Source: Rhizobium tibeticum (GTDB taxonomy: Bacteria; Pseudomonadota; Alphaproteobacteria; Rhizobiales; Rhizobiaceae). Taken from it: a stretch of DNA of 64,000 nucleotides. Location: contig NZ_FOCV01000023.1 in NCBI RefSeq assembly GCF_900110205.1, forward strand, positions 1 to 64,000. Reading direction: 5' to 3'. A model generated the notes under the pieces. It was given only the letters and a program-made list of their open reading frames with translations. It was not told the origin of the DNA and made no database searches. A program made the position numbers and the translations under genes. Numbering within the stretch: position 1 is the stretch's first letter; each line of letters opens with the position of its first letter. Shown here in pieces: positions 1 to 8,507 of the stretch.

Positions 1-482
1 AGGGCCTGATCAGTCCTGACGGATGCAGGTGGACGAACCGCATGGCAGACTGGCCTAAAATGCCGCTCACTCAGAATGGTCTCGTCGCCTGAGCCCAGCC
101 GCCGGAAGCGGGATATTGGTGCAGCCGTGAAAGAGCGGCGACCGAATGTGAGGTTGATCTGCTCGGCTAACGAGCAGAGTCATGCAGTCGGGCTCAACCT
201 GGATCCCACAATTTGAAAGGGCATCGATATGACAAGCTAGTCCCACTTGACCGGCGCTTCCCCATGTGAGTCTGCCATGGCCGCCCTCATTAAGGAATTT
301 GCAGAACCTTCAGCACTCTACCAGCCAAACCTTTAGGGGACGATTGACTTTGCACCCTCCTCGCATGCGATCGGTGATCGACAGCCTCAGGCAGCGGCCT
401 GGAGACCACAGGGGCAAACCTTCGTTTGATAGCCTCCCCAGCAGGCCGTGCGTATGGTGAAAATTTCCTCGCGAGATTTGAT
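1..482. other. No convincing gene in first 482 bases
   Basis: Only short overlapping frames occur here, none with a recognisable domain or a good ribosome binding site. A frame in phase with the following channel gene opens upstream at a TTG near 426, but the residues it adds look like translated leader. I see no repeat or RNA gene. The stretch probably holds the promoter of the channel gene. Confidence 0.4.
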
Positions 483-1973
483 ATGGGTCACGAAGTTCCA
501 TTGTTGCCGCTGGCTATCAGTGTCCTGGGGGTCGCCGGGATTGTAGTATGGCATGTGCAAGGCCCGTCCCGCCCAACTGCCCGGCTCATCGTGCAGATCG
601 CGTTCTTTGCGGTGATGACAACGGTTCTAGCCTACGCTCATGCCTTTCCGTTCCATTACGACCCTGGCAGCCTCGACGGGGCGAACGCGCTGCTTGTTTC
701 GGCGAAGATCCTCTGGTGGGTCCATTTGTCCTGGGCCGTAATCGGTTTCGTGCGGATCTACATCGTCCTCGATCATCGTCCGCGAGAGGCGAGGCTGATC
801 CAGGACCTGATCGTGGCCGTCGTGTACCTCGGCGTGTTGCTTTCGATCCTGGCCTTCGTCTTTGGCGTCCCGATCGGAACGTTAATGGCGACGTCCGGGG
901 TCATCGCCATCATCCTCGGACTGGCGTTGCAAAACACCCTCGGTGACGTGTTCTCGGGCATCGCACTAACGCTCGGTCGTCCGTACGTGATCGGTGACTG
1001 GATCGAGTTGAGCGACGGTACCGAGGGAAGGGTGGTGGCCAGCAACTGGCGCTCGACCTACCTGCTTACCGGCGCTCACAATGTCGTCGTCCTGCCAAAC
1101 AGCGTTCTCGCCAAATTGGGCCTTACCAATGTCAGCCAGCCGGACGAGAACCATCAAATCACGCTGCGGGTGAGGGTGGCTCCGACGCGGATGCCTCGAA
1201 CAATCATGGAGGTGATGCGCACAGTGCTCGACAGCAGCAACGTGATCGTGAAGCAACCCCGTTCGAACGTCGTGCTCGTCGGTATCGACGCCAGCGCAGT
1301 CACCACCGAATTGCAGTTCCGCGTCACGAGCCCGGCGCAGCGCGGCGAGGCCCGTAGCGAAGTCATCGATCTCGTTTATCGTCACTGCAGGGCCAACGGC
1401 TTGCAGCTGGCGATGCCGCTGGAAAGCTCGGTGTTTGCGGGGACCAACGCTCGACTTGAGGAGCAGCCTACGACCCCAACAGCGCTCGGCCTTATCGAGG
1501 CCATCCCCGTCTTCTCTTTCTTGAGCAGTGACGAGCGCGTCGCTCTCGCAACCTCCGCAACCCGACGAATATTTGCCCCCGGCACCGAAATCGTCCGGGA
1601 GGGCGAGGCACTCGCGACACTCATGATTGTGCAGGCAGGCATCGTGGCAATGAAGAAGGACAACGACGAAATCGCCAGGTTGGCACCCGGAGATTTTTTC
1701 GGCGAACAGGGATCGCTTGCCGGTATGGAGGAAAACCACACGCTGCAAGCTGTCACGCGCGTCATCGTGTACGAGATCGACAAGGACGCCTTTGCTCCGC
1801 TGCTGCGGGACCGGCCGGAGCTTGCCGAAGACCTGGCCGCGAACCTGGCTCACAGGGAGCGGATAGGAGAGAGATCGACGACGCTGTCGATCCAGCATGA
1901 GCGTCGGCGTCTGGACCTGCTCAACAGAATAAGATCGATGTTCCAGATACATCGGAACCATGTGAGCACCTGA
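483..1973 (+). CDS. MscS-family channel with C-terminal cyclic-nucleotide-binding-like domain
   Basis: Inner-membrane channel of the MscS superfamily, in the subgroup that carries a cNMP-binding domain (bacterial cyclic-nucleotide-gated type). About 496 aa. Four hydrophobic segments lie in the first 150 residues. The pore helix follows, rich in Gly and Ala and ending in LALQNTLGDVFSGIAL, which leads into the beta domain. From about residue 355 to the end there is a CAP_ED/cNMP fold with FFGEQGSL as the phosphate-binding cassette. That cassette lacks the usual Arg-Thr/Ser-Ala after the Gly-Glu motif (EENHTLQA instead), so nucleotide binding is doubtful. The ATG at 483 is preferred to an upstream TTG at 426 because residues before it are not MscS-like. 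It stands alone, 134 bases before a response regulator. The family assignment is firm; gating by cNMP is inference. Confidence 0.88.
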   Translation: MGHEVPLLPLAISVLGVAGIVVWHVQGPSRPTARLIVQIAFFAVMTTVLAYAHAFPFHYDPGSLDGANALLVSAKILWWVHLSWAVIGFVRIYIVLDHRPREARLIQDLIVAVVYLGVLLSILAFVFGVPIGTLMATSGVIAIILGLALQNTLGDVFSGIALTLGRPYVIGDWIELSDGTEGRVVASNWRSTYLLTGAHNVVVLPNSVLAKLGLTNVSQPDENHQITLRVRVAPTRMPRTIMEVMRTVLDSSNVIVKQPRSNVVLVGIDASAVTTELQFRVTSPAQRGEARSEVIDLVYRHCRANGLQLAMPLESSVFAGTNARLEEQPTTPTALGLIEAIPVFSFLSSDERVALATSATRRIFAPGTEIVREGEALATLMIVQAGIVAMKKDNDEIARLAPGDFFGEQGSLAGMEENHTLQAVTRVIVYEIDKDAFAPLLRDRPELAEDLAANLAHRERIGERSTTLSIQHERRRLDLLNRIRSMFQIHRNHVST

Positions 1974-2107
1974 CTTAATCGGTTCGCTCACCATCTTGGG
2001 AAGCTGAATCCATTGACAGGACGGCGTCATTGGATGCGAATGCTGCATGACCTGACATAGTCTTTCGGTGCGATTGTTGCTCTCGGCGCAACGATCGGGA
2101 GGCCCTT

Positions 2108-2749
2108 ATGCCTGAAACTGCCAGTTCCAAGCACCCGCTCGCCACGGTTCACATCATCGACGATGACGCTCACTTGCGGGCGTCGCTTCTCAATTTCTTC
2201 GACTCGATAGGACAGCGGGCGGCTGCGTTCGAGAGTGCCATCGATTTCCTCGAGCACGCCGATCTGACGTTGCCCGGCTGCATCCTCCTCGACATTAGAA
2301 TGCCTGGGATGACAGGCTTAGAGCTTCAGGAAAAACTGACAGGTCTCGGTCACCCGCTTCCCATCATTTTCATGACGGGAAACGCCAGCGTTGCGACAAG
2401 CGTATCCGCCATGAAGGCCGGCGCTTTCGACTACCTATTGAAACCGTTCAGCTCGGAAAGTCTGATCAAGGCAACGAAACTCGCTTTGGATCGGAACGCC
2501 GAACTGCGCGGCAAATATGCGTCGTTGCTTCATGCCCGAGACAGCATTGCCAGCCTGACGCCGCGGGAAGCGGAAGTGTTCGGATTCGTGTCCAAGGGTC
2601 TGATGAACAAGCAGATCGCCTACGAGATGGGAATAAGCGAGATCATGGTCAAACTGCACCGCGGTCGGATGATGAAGAAGCTTGACGCCCGGTCTGTCGC
2701 AGATCTCGTACGCATCTTCGATGAGGTCCATCCGCAAGGTTCGGAGTGA
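2108..2749 (+). CDS. FixJ/LuxR-type response regulator
   Basis: Two-domain DNA-binding response regulator, about 213 aa. The receiver spans roughly residues 13-130: acidic pocket IIDDD, phospho-acceptor Asp in LLDIRMPG, Thr in FMTGN, and Lys in LLKPF. A LuxR/FixJ helix-turn-helix follows at about 145-205 (SLTPREAEVF, then KGLMNKQIAYEMGISEIMVKLHR). GGGAGG sits 6 bases before the ATG. It is a close paralogue of the regulator at 8508-9146, with nearly the same HTH motif. The PAS histidine kinases at 5264-6973 and 10390-12702 are candidate partners, but no kinase is directly adjacent. Its targets are unknown. Confidence 0.9.
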   Translation: MPETASSKHPLATVHIIDDDAHLRASLLNFFDSIGQRAAAFESAIDFLEHADLTLPGCILLDIRMPGMTGLELQEKLTGLGHPLPIIFMTGNASVATSVSAMKAGAFDYLLKPFSSESLIKATKLALDRNAELRGKYASLLHARDSIASLTPREAEVFGFVSKGLMNKQIAYEMGISEIMVKLHRGRMMKKLDARSVADLVRIFDEVHPQGSE

Positions 2750-2847
2750 CGTTCAGGTGACACGGCTAACCTTCGTATAGCTATCCATCCGATGCGGCCA
2801 TCGCCTACGATCTGCGCGTAATCAATCATCTCGAGAAGGAGATAACC

Positions 2848-3258
2848 ATGCGAACGCTGGCAATCGGTTTGCTATGCGCGGCTATGATCGCGGTTCCCGC
2901 CGCGGCTGCGGATCAATCGCACAATGCCAATGTCACCGTGGTGTTCGACCACAAGCTTCCGAACGTCCCCGGCAAGAGCATGCGCGGCGTTCTGGTCGAG
3001 TATGGCCCCGGTGGCTACAACCCCTCGCACATGCACCCCAGGAGCGCCTTCATCTATGCAACCGTTATCGAGGGCGCAATCAAAAGCCAGGTCAACGGTG
3101 GCGAGGTGAAGGTCTACAAGACTGGTGAAAACTGGATGGAAGTCCCCGGCGACCATCACCAGGTGAGCGCCAATGCCAGCGAAACCGAGCCTGCGAAGCT
3201 TCTCGCAGTCTTTGTAGTCGACACCGATGAAACCAAGCTGGTGTATCCCGACAACTGA
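2848..3258 (+). CDS. Secreted cupin-domain protein
   Basis: Small single-domain cupin, 136 aa. A signal peptide is visible (MRTLAIGLLCAAMIAVPAAAA, likely cut after AAA). The cupin barrel includes a metal-binding-like stretch with NPSHMHPRSAF and a later GDHHQVSAN. It belongs to the small exported cupins often annotated only as cupin domain-containing protein; the ligand is unknown. AAGGAGATAACC precedes the ATG. It lies about 100 bases before an NmrA-like gene on the same strand and may be co-transcribed with it. Location in the periplasm is inferred from the signal peptide. Confidence 0.82.
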   Translation: MRTLAIGLLCAAMIAVPAAAADQSHNANVTVVFDHKLPNVPGKSMRGVLVEYGPGGYNPSHMHPRSAFIYATVIEGAIKSQVNGGEVKVYKTGENWMEVPGDHHQVSANASETEPAKLLAVFVVDTDETKLVYPDN

Positions 3259-3359
3259 GGTTGTCGCTGCCATGCGGGGGGCCACGGCAGGCCTCCGCCG
3301 CTACCCGATTACGAAAACCGGATGATCCGCGAAGGATCACGAAGCGAAAGGTCGAAAAC

Positions 3360-4127
3360 ATGAAAATCGTCATCATCGGAGGCTCGGGCCTCATCGGAAC
3401 GAAAGTTGCCGCTCTCCTGAGAAACCAGGGACATGACGTCGTGCAGGCCTCTCCGTCCACCGGAGTAAACACTTTGACGGGCGAGGGGCTTTCCGGCGCA
3501 CTTGCCGGTGCAGCGGTGGTGATCGATCTGGCCAACTCGCCTTCATTCGCGCCCGCTGACGTGCTTTCGTTCTTCAAACAATCGACCTCAAATCTCATCA
3601 ACGCAGAAAAGGCGACGGGTGTTCTCCATCACGTCGCGCTTTCCATCGTCGGCATCGAGAGATCACCCGACAACGGCTACTTCCCCGGGAAGGTCGCTCA
3701 GGAAGACATTGTCAAGAAGGGCGGCGTTCCCTACACGATCGTCAGGTCGACGCAGTTCATGGAATTCCTGGGCGGCATCGCCGACAGCGCAACGGTCGAC
3801 AAGACCGTCCACGCTTCACCTGGAGCGTTCCAGCCTATCGCGGCAGATGATGTCGCCGGCTTCGTCGCGGAGGCTGCGACCGGTACTGCGGCAAACCAGA
3901 CGATCGAGATCGCAGGTCCGGACAAGAAGCCGATGAGCGACTTCCTGACCGGCTATCTTGCCGCCACTCATGACGCTCGGACCGTCGTGGTCGACAAGGA
4001 AGCCAGGTATTTCGGCTCACTCGTCGACGACCAATCCCTGGTCCCGCTGGGCACCGCCAAGCTCGGACGGCTGGACGTCAAGACCTGGTTCGCGCAGCGC
4101 GCGAAAGCTGCTGCTGAGTTTGAATAG
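3360..4127 (+). CDS. NmrA-like / atypical SDR NAD(P)-binding protein (copy 1)
   Basis: About 255 aa, with a Rossmann fold at the N-terminus (MKIVIIGGSGLIGTKV, a GxxGxxG-type dinucleotide motif). The middle has a YTIVRSTQFMEFL stretch typical of NmrA/YwnB-like atypical SDRs. There is no classical Tyr-x-x-x-Lys site, so it may be a redox sensor or a reductase of unknown substrate. The ATG at 3360 is chosen because the Rossmann strand begins there; the frame upstream is not family-like. A paralogue with the same length and motifs lies at 13477-14241. A GC-rich hairpin follows the stop. Confidence 0.85.
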   Translation: MKIVIIGGSGLIGTKVAALLRNQGHDVVQASPSTGVNTLTGEGLSGALAGAAVVIDLANSPSFAPADVLSFFKQSTSNLINAEKATGVLHHVALSIVGIERSPDNGYFPGKVAQEDIVKKGGVPYTIVRSTQFMEFLGGIADSATVDKTVHASPGAFQPIAADDVAGFVAEAATGTAANQTIEIAGPDKKPMSDFLTGYLAATHDARTVVVDKEARYFGSLVDDQSLVPLGTAKLGRLDVKTWFAQRAKAAAEFE

Positions 4128-4137
4128 CTAGGGACGG

Positions 4138-4155
4138 GGCGCGGAAGACCGCGCC
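4138..4155 (+). terminator. Hairpin after NmrA-like gene, possible terminator
   Basis: A perfect 7-bp stem (GGCGCGG / CCGCGCC) with an AAGA loop lies about 10 bases after the stop at 4127. No clear T tract follows, so it may act as a weak or Rho-assisted terminator or only stabilise the mRNA end. Confidence 0.45.
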
Positions 4156-4258
4156 TCGGCCTTAGGCGGACATGCGACCTTAATACGATTTACCTGCCGA
4201 ACGCGAACGCGTACATTTGCCGCTCTCACTCGTAGACCGGCGGCATGGCAATCGTTTC

Positions 4259-5659
4259 ATGATCAATATCTCAAACCCGTCTGCGGCGCGCGACCCAGCG
4301 GCCCTCGTTGTCGGCGTCATTGCCGCCCAGGTGATCGGCGGACTGTTCGCTCAAATGTCGCCGTTTGTTATTGCCGGGTTGATGGACGGTTTGTCGCTGT
4401 CAGAGCGCGACGCGGGCATTGTCACCTCCGTGGAACTTCTTGCGCTCGCTTTCACCGCGATCTCGATCGCCCCCGTTTTGCCCCGGTTCTCCTACCGGCG
4501 TGTCTGCATTGCGGCTGTAGGGTTGACGTTGCTGGCTCAAGGAGCTTCGATCATTGCTGGCGGATGGACCGCCTTGATTTTGTTGCGGAGCATGGCAGGC
4601 GTCGGAGAAGGAGCGCTTTATGCGATGTCACTAAGCATCGTCGCCTCCCACTGCCGCAATCCCGAAAAGGTTTTCGGTTTCTTCCAACTGGTCTGGGCCC
4701 TTGGAAGTGTCCCACTCTTCAGCATCGGTGGCGAACTGACAGCCGCATTTGCGCATCGGGGTGTCTTTGCGTTGTTGGGCGCAGTTACCCTCGCACTTGC
4801 TCCGCTGCTTCTCCTTGTTCCGGATACCCGGCCGTTCAAGGAAGAGGAAGCTGCCTCGGATGCTGAGACCATTTCACCCCTGGTCGGCACATTGCTCTTA
4901 GCCGCTATCCTCCTCTTCGTTGCAATGTCCGCCGCTCTTTACGCTTTCAGCGCTCCCTTGGGCGAGCGTGCAGGAATGGAGACCACCGCAGTCGGATACA
5001 CGTTGACCATCGCCTCGTTCGTCGGTCTCATCGGCGCGGTAGCGGCCACGGCGCTGAACGTTCGCTTGGGAAGGGCGATGCCCATTTCCGCGTTCTGTCT
5101 CGGCTATGCGCTTATCGCTTTGGTGCTGTGCCTTTTGCAAAATTCCACAGCTTATGTGATCGCCCTTGTGGGATCGGTTATCCTTTACTACTTCTCGATG
5201 CCCTACCTCTTCGGCCTTGCCGCGGCTATCGACCGTAGCGGGCGTTGGGCAGCAGCGGCGGGATCAGCCTACTTGTTGGGTTTTGCAGCCGGTCCTGTCT
5301 TGGGCGGCTTTGTGATCGCGGCGAGCGGCTATACAAGCCTTGGTGCGGTTTGCGTCGCGATGACGGCTGTCGCCTGGATTCTTGCGATGATCGTCATCAG
5401 CCGAGCCGCCTTGAGGCCCGGACGACAGATCTTCTTCCATCGAAAGGGTGAAGGCAACGGTCGCGCCCCTGGCGTCGTTGTTGGTCATCCGGAATTCGCC
5501 TCCATGGGACTCCACGATCGAACGACAGATCGCGAGCCCCATCCCCATGCCATCCTTTTTGGTCGTGAAGAAGGGCTCGAAGACACGCTCGATGTCGCTA
5601 AACCCGCTCCCGGCGTCTCGAACCTCAATTCGCACAGCTCCGGACCCATCGCGACATGA
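4259..5659 (+). CDS. MFS transporter with extended, overlapping C-terminus
   Basis: Major facilitator superfamily permease in the inner membrane. About ten to twelve hydrophobic segments can be read between residues 12 and 395, with MFS-like loops after TM2 and between TM6 and TM7 (a short acidic loop near EEEAASDAE). The substrate is unknown. The start at 4259 (ATG, MINISNPSAARD) is preferred over an upstream start at 4217. The recognisable transporter ends near 5420 (about ISRAALRPG). The final 80 or so residues are the antisense of the convergent histidine kinase gene and look like read-through, giving 466 aa where about 390-400 is usual. Loss of the original stop is the simplest explanation. 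Confidence 0.8.
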   Translation: MINISNPSAARDPAALVVGVIAAQVIGGLFAQMSPFVIAGLMDGLSLSERDAGIVTSVELLALAFTAISIAPVLPRFSYRRVCIAAVGLTLLAQGASIIAGGWTALILLRSMAGVGEGALYAMSLSIVASHCRNPEKVFGFFQLVWALGSVPLFSIGGELTAAFAHRGVFALLGAVTLALAPLLLLVPDTRPFKEEEAASDAETISPLVGTLLLAAILLFVAMSAALYAFSAPLGERAGMETTAVGYTLTIASFVGLIGAVAATALNVRLGRAMPISAFCLGYALIALVLCLLQNSTAYVIALVGSVILYYFSMPYLFGLAAAIDRSGRWAAAAGSAYLLGFAAGPVLGGFVIAASGYTSLGAVCVAMTAVAWILAMIVISRAALRPGRQIFFHRKGEGNGRAPGVVVGHPEFASMGLHDRTTDREPHPHAILFGREEGLEDTLDVAKPAPGVSNLNSHSSGPIAT

Positions 5660-6973
5660 GCGGATGTCCAGTGAACGCGCGCCATCCTCCGTCTTATCCA
5701 TCGCCTGGATACCGTTCCGCATGAGGTTCATCAGAACCTGTTGTATCTGTACGCGATCAAGGGCGATCATCGGAGGATTCGGATCCAGATCCGTTGTGAT
5801 CCGAACGGCGTTCGCGCCAACTTCGTCGGCCATGAGGCGGCAGACTTCCTCTATGATGAGGTTTGCGTTTTCAAGCGTTCGAGGTTGCGAAATGTGTTGG
5901 AACAGGGCGCGGATCCGCCGGACGACATCCCCTGCGGATACCGCCGCCGTCGTGATGCGTTCGGCAGCGAGCTTTGCCCGCTCCACGTTCGGAGGATCGA
6001 CGCAAAGCCAGCGAGTGCAGGCGTCTGAATCGGCCGCAATCGCCGCCAAAGGCTGATTGACCTCGTGTGCGATAGAGGCGGACAGCTCGGCCAGGTTTGC
6101 AGCTTGCGTCGCATGGGCAAGCTTCGCGGCCGAGCGCCGCAAGGCGTCTTCCGCTTGCACCTGATCATGAATCTCGTGGCAGAGGCCGAACCACGTGACG
6201 ATGTCCCCATCCTTGTCGCGCATCGGCTCAGCGCGGCCCGACATCCACCTGTACATGCCGTCGGCCCGAAGGAGTCGATACCTCATGGCGAAGCTTTCGC
6301 CCGTCAGCAGGCAACGCCCCAACTCATTCCCTACGGGTGCCGCGTCGTCCGGATGGAAGATTGTATCCATCACGGTCTCGAGAGTTGTCTGGTCCAAGAC
6401 TTCCAGACCGAGAAAGTCAGCCATGCGCTTGTTCACCAGTGTGGTAGTCCCGTCTGGTGTAAGTCGCCACAAGTTGCTCGGGACCATATCGACCAGCAAT
6501 GACAGCTCGGCCGTCCGATTGCGCAGATCCTCCTCGGCGCGCCTCTGCTCTTCGATGTCGATCGTCTGCCCAAACCATGCATTGATAAAACCTCGGCCAT
6601 CGTACGACGGTCTGCCCGATGCTCGAAACCAACGATATTCGCCATCGTCCCGACGCAGGCGGTGCTCGCTGTCGAAGTGCGCCCCCGTCTCTAGGCTATG
6701 CGCCCAATTCGCTGCAACGCTCTCATAATCGTCGGGATGAATATATCGTCGCCATCCGAATTGGTCTCCTCGCACGAAGAATGCGACCGCATCAAGTGTC
6801 GTGCCGAAGTATGCTTGCATGCTCTGGTTCATATAGGTGAACCTGCCAAGCGGATCAGCAGACCAAAGATGCGCCGGTATGTTCTCAGCGAGCTGCGCCG
6901 TCAAATCTGAGGTGCCGCCGCCGGAGTCCGTTGAGGTGGACATTGTCCTCGTTCGCGCCTGTCTACTCGACAT
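5264..6973 (-). CDS. Soluble PAS-domain sensor histidine kinase (HK1)
   Basis: About 569 aa with no membrane segment, so cytosolic. Two PAS/PAC modules cover roughly residues 25-265 (repeated WLS/WFG and RYRLLRADGMYRWM-type motifs). Next come a HisKA H-box (SIAHEVNQPLAA) and an HATPase domain: N-box QQVLMNLMRNGIQAM, DAGSGF, EPFFTTKKDGMGMGLAICRSIV. It autophosphorylates on His and should pass phosphate to a FixJ-like regulator; the two in this window are candidates. The start at 6973 has GGAGG about 8 bases upstream. The kinase fold ends near 5430 (VAFTLSMEED). The last 55 or so residues run antisense into the MFS gene and are not kinase-like. HK2 at 10390 is a paralogue. Confidence 0.88.
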   Translation of the reverse strand: MSSRQARTRTMSTSTDSGGGTSDLTAQLAENIPAHLWSADPLGRFTYMNQSMQAYFGTTLDAVAFFVRGDQFGWRRYIHPDDYESVAANWAHSLETGAHFDSEHRLRRDDGEYRWFRASGRPSYDGRGFINAWFGQTIDIEEQRRAEEDLRNRTAELSLLVDMVPSNLWRLTPDGTTTLVNKRMADFLGLEVLDQTTLETVMDTIFHPDDAAPVGNELGRCLLTGESFAMRYRLLRADGMYRWMSGRAEPMRDKDGDIVTWFGLCHEIHDQVQAEDALRRSAAKLAHATQAANLAELSASIAHEVNQPLAAIAADSDACTRWLCVDPPNVERAKLAAERITTAAVSAGDVVRRIRALFQHISQPRTLENANLIIEEVCRLMADEVGANAVRITTDLDPNPPMIALDRVQIQQVLMNLMRNGIQAMDKTEDGARSLDIRSCRDGSGAVRIEVRDAGSGFSDIERVFEPFFTTKKDGMGMGLAICRSIVESHGGEFRMTNNDARGATVAFTLSMEEDLSSGPQGGSADDDHRKNPGDSRHRDANRTKACIAARRDHKAAQDRTGCKTQQVG

Positions 6974-7178
6974 ACGATCCTCCGCGTTGTCGACTACTCC
7001 ATCCACCGTTGCTGGTTTGCTGGCAGATTCCCTCCGGCCCCGCTCACGATTCTACACAATTAAGGGCGCACTGGATGCGGAGTTTATAGCCCCTCTGGTA
7101 AGAAGTGCAGCCCCAAAACTTTATGGGGGAGTGAAACTCAGTCACCATCAAACCTGTGACTTGGGGTAGACGTCGATT

Positions 7179-7420
7179 TAAGCTGCTCGCTTCAGACGAC
7201 CGGCAGCGACACGTTGCGCGCGTCCCGAAGCCGAACTTGCTCTCGAGACGGAAGCTTCCTCCGGCTTCATTGGCGAAGCGGCTCACGATTGTCAGGCCAA
7301 GTCCGCCCAGTCCTGTCGTCTTAGTCGTGAAAACGGCTCGGTTGCGCGACGAATCATACCGTGCGGCATCCCATCGGCCTCGATCTGAAAAAGCGACGCC
7401 GCCACGTCGAACTTCTCTAA
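7179..7420 (-). pseudogene. Histidine kinase HATPase fragment with frameshifts
   Basis: Reading the minus strand, one frame gives TGLGGLGLTIVSRFANEAGG followed by FRLESKFGFGTRA, a classical HATPase G2 region. Just upstream, an adjacent frame gives GMPHGMIRRATEPF, which is the conserved segment that should run straight into FTTK. Thus at least two frameshifts separate parts of one ancestral kinase C-terminus (about 7334-7400). No H-box or sensor domain remains. This resembles hybrid sensor kinases more than HK1 or HK2. It lies just upstream of HK1 on the same strand. Non-functional as a kinase. Confidence 0.7.
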
Positions 7421-7684
7421 CAATCGTCTTCTCCGCTGATTTTCGGCCGAACACTTCCGTGCTTCTCGACCGGTCTGTCTGCACCACCCAGTCGGCCATT
7501 CGGCGCACGCGCGCCCCGGAAGCCACCTGTCCGCCCGCGGTCTAGGTACGGCGGGAGAGAATGGCGAGCAAGTAAACTTACGTTTGGATTACGGCCGCGC
7601 TCATCGGACTGTATCCTCCCTCGGCAGCCCCAGACGGTTCGTGACCCCAGCGATCCTATAAGACCAGCTCGGAAGGACAAACCG

Positions 7685-8026
7685 ATGGATTCCAAGGTGA
7701 GAGACAACCCTGAAATGCATCGGTTTGAACGCCAGATACATGCAGGAATGTTGGCCGCGGCATACTATGAGGTGGACGGCGAACGACTTGTCTTCGTCCA
7801 CGTCGAGACTCCGGAATTCGAGGGGCAGGGCATCGGTGCCGCCCTCATCAAAGGCGTCTTCGATAATCTCCGGGAAAGAGGCCAAAAGGCCGTGATCTGG
7901 TGCTCGTTCATGCAGAACTTCCTGCAGACGCACCCGGAATTCAATGACGTCGTGGACCCCATTTTCGGTCAGGCGCATCCATCAATATTAGTGGAAGCGA
8001 TCCTAGCAAGGCCGCCCGGTTCTTGA
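7685..8026 (+). CDS. Small GNAT-like N-acetyltransferase (YjdJ type)
   Basis: 113 aa. It matches the short YjdJ-like GNAT fold: MLAAAYYEVDGERLVFVHVE, then the acetyl-CoA loop EFEGQGIGAALIKGVFD, and a C-terminal WCSFMQNFLQTHPEF. GGAAGGA precedes the ATG. The substrate is unknown; family members are cytosolic. It sits between a kinase relic and a GST relic, so its own neighbourhood has been rearranged, but this frame is intact and of normal family length. Confidence 0.85.
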   Translation: MDSKVRDNPEMHRFERQIHAGMLAAAYYEVDGERLVFVHVETPEFEGQGIGAALIKGVFDNLRERGQKAVIWCSFMQNFLQTHPEFNDVVDPIFGQAHPSILVEAILARPPGS

Positions 8027-8069
8027 ATCGTGCCCCGTCACGTTCATCGAACAACAAAGGAACGGTCCG

Positions 8070-8318
8070 ATGAAGCTCTACTACTCTCCTGTGGCATGCA
8101 GCCTGGCAGACCACATCGCGTTGAGGGAAGCCGATGTCGATTTCGAGATTGAGGGCGTCGACTTCGCAACGAACCTGACAGCAGGCGGGCGCGATTTCGG
8201 TACCGTCACCCCAAAAGGATACGTGCCGGCCCTGGAACTGGAAACCGGAGAGATCCTGACGGATTACACCGCCATTGGACCGCGGCGCGTCACTCCTTTT
8301 TCGGAGTTGGTCGGGTGA
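8070..8318 (+). pseudogene. Truncated glutathione S-transferase N-terminus
   Basis: The first 65 or so residues are a GST N-terminal thioredoxin-like domain: MKLYYSPVACSLADHIALRE, later PKGYVPALELETGEILTD, with the cis-Pro loop. A full GST is about 200 aa and continues with an all-helical domain after an ENVAI-type motif. Here the homology stops near 8275, and 14 unrelated residues lead to a stop. The helical domain is absent downstream, so this is a deletion remnant. Confidence 0.75.
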
Positions 8319-8378
8319 TGAACAGTTCCGCTGTCGCTGCCGCTGCACGCATGCATGGGTCAGGCGCTGGAGAGCAAG

Positions 8379-8392
8379 TAAACCAAGGTTTA
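8379..8392. promoter_or_regulatory. Inverted repeat TAAACC-AA-GGTTTA upstream of response regulator
   Basis: A 6-bp perfect inverted repeat with a 2-base centre lies about 115 bases before the response regulator at 8508. The same core (AAACCAAGGTTT) recurs at 14344-14357 upstream of the NmrA-like copy 2. A regulator-binding role is inferred only from the dyad and the recurrence. Confidence 0.35.
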
Positions 8393-8507
8393 TCATCACT
8401 CGGCCTGGCGTTCGTGATAATTAGACCCCAGCGGCGGCACCCACTTGGCATCGACGTCATTCCGCCCCTCATAGGAGAGTGCGCCGCAAGCGAGTGGAGG
8501 ATCGATC

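Noticed and set aside
966..2048. 360-codon minus-strand frame opposite the MscS gene
   Set aside because: Antisense shadow, His- and Arg-rich, no recognisable domain.
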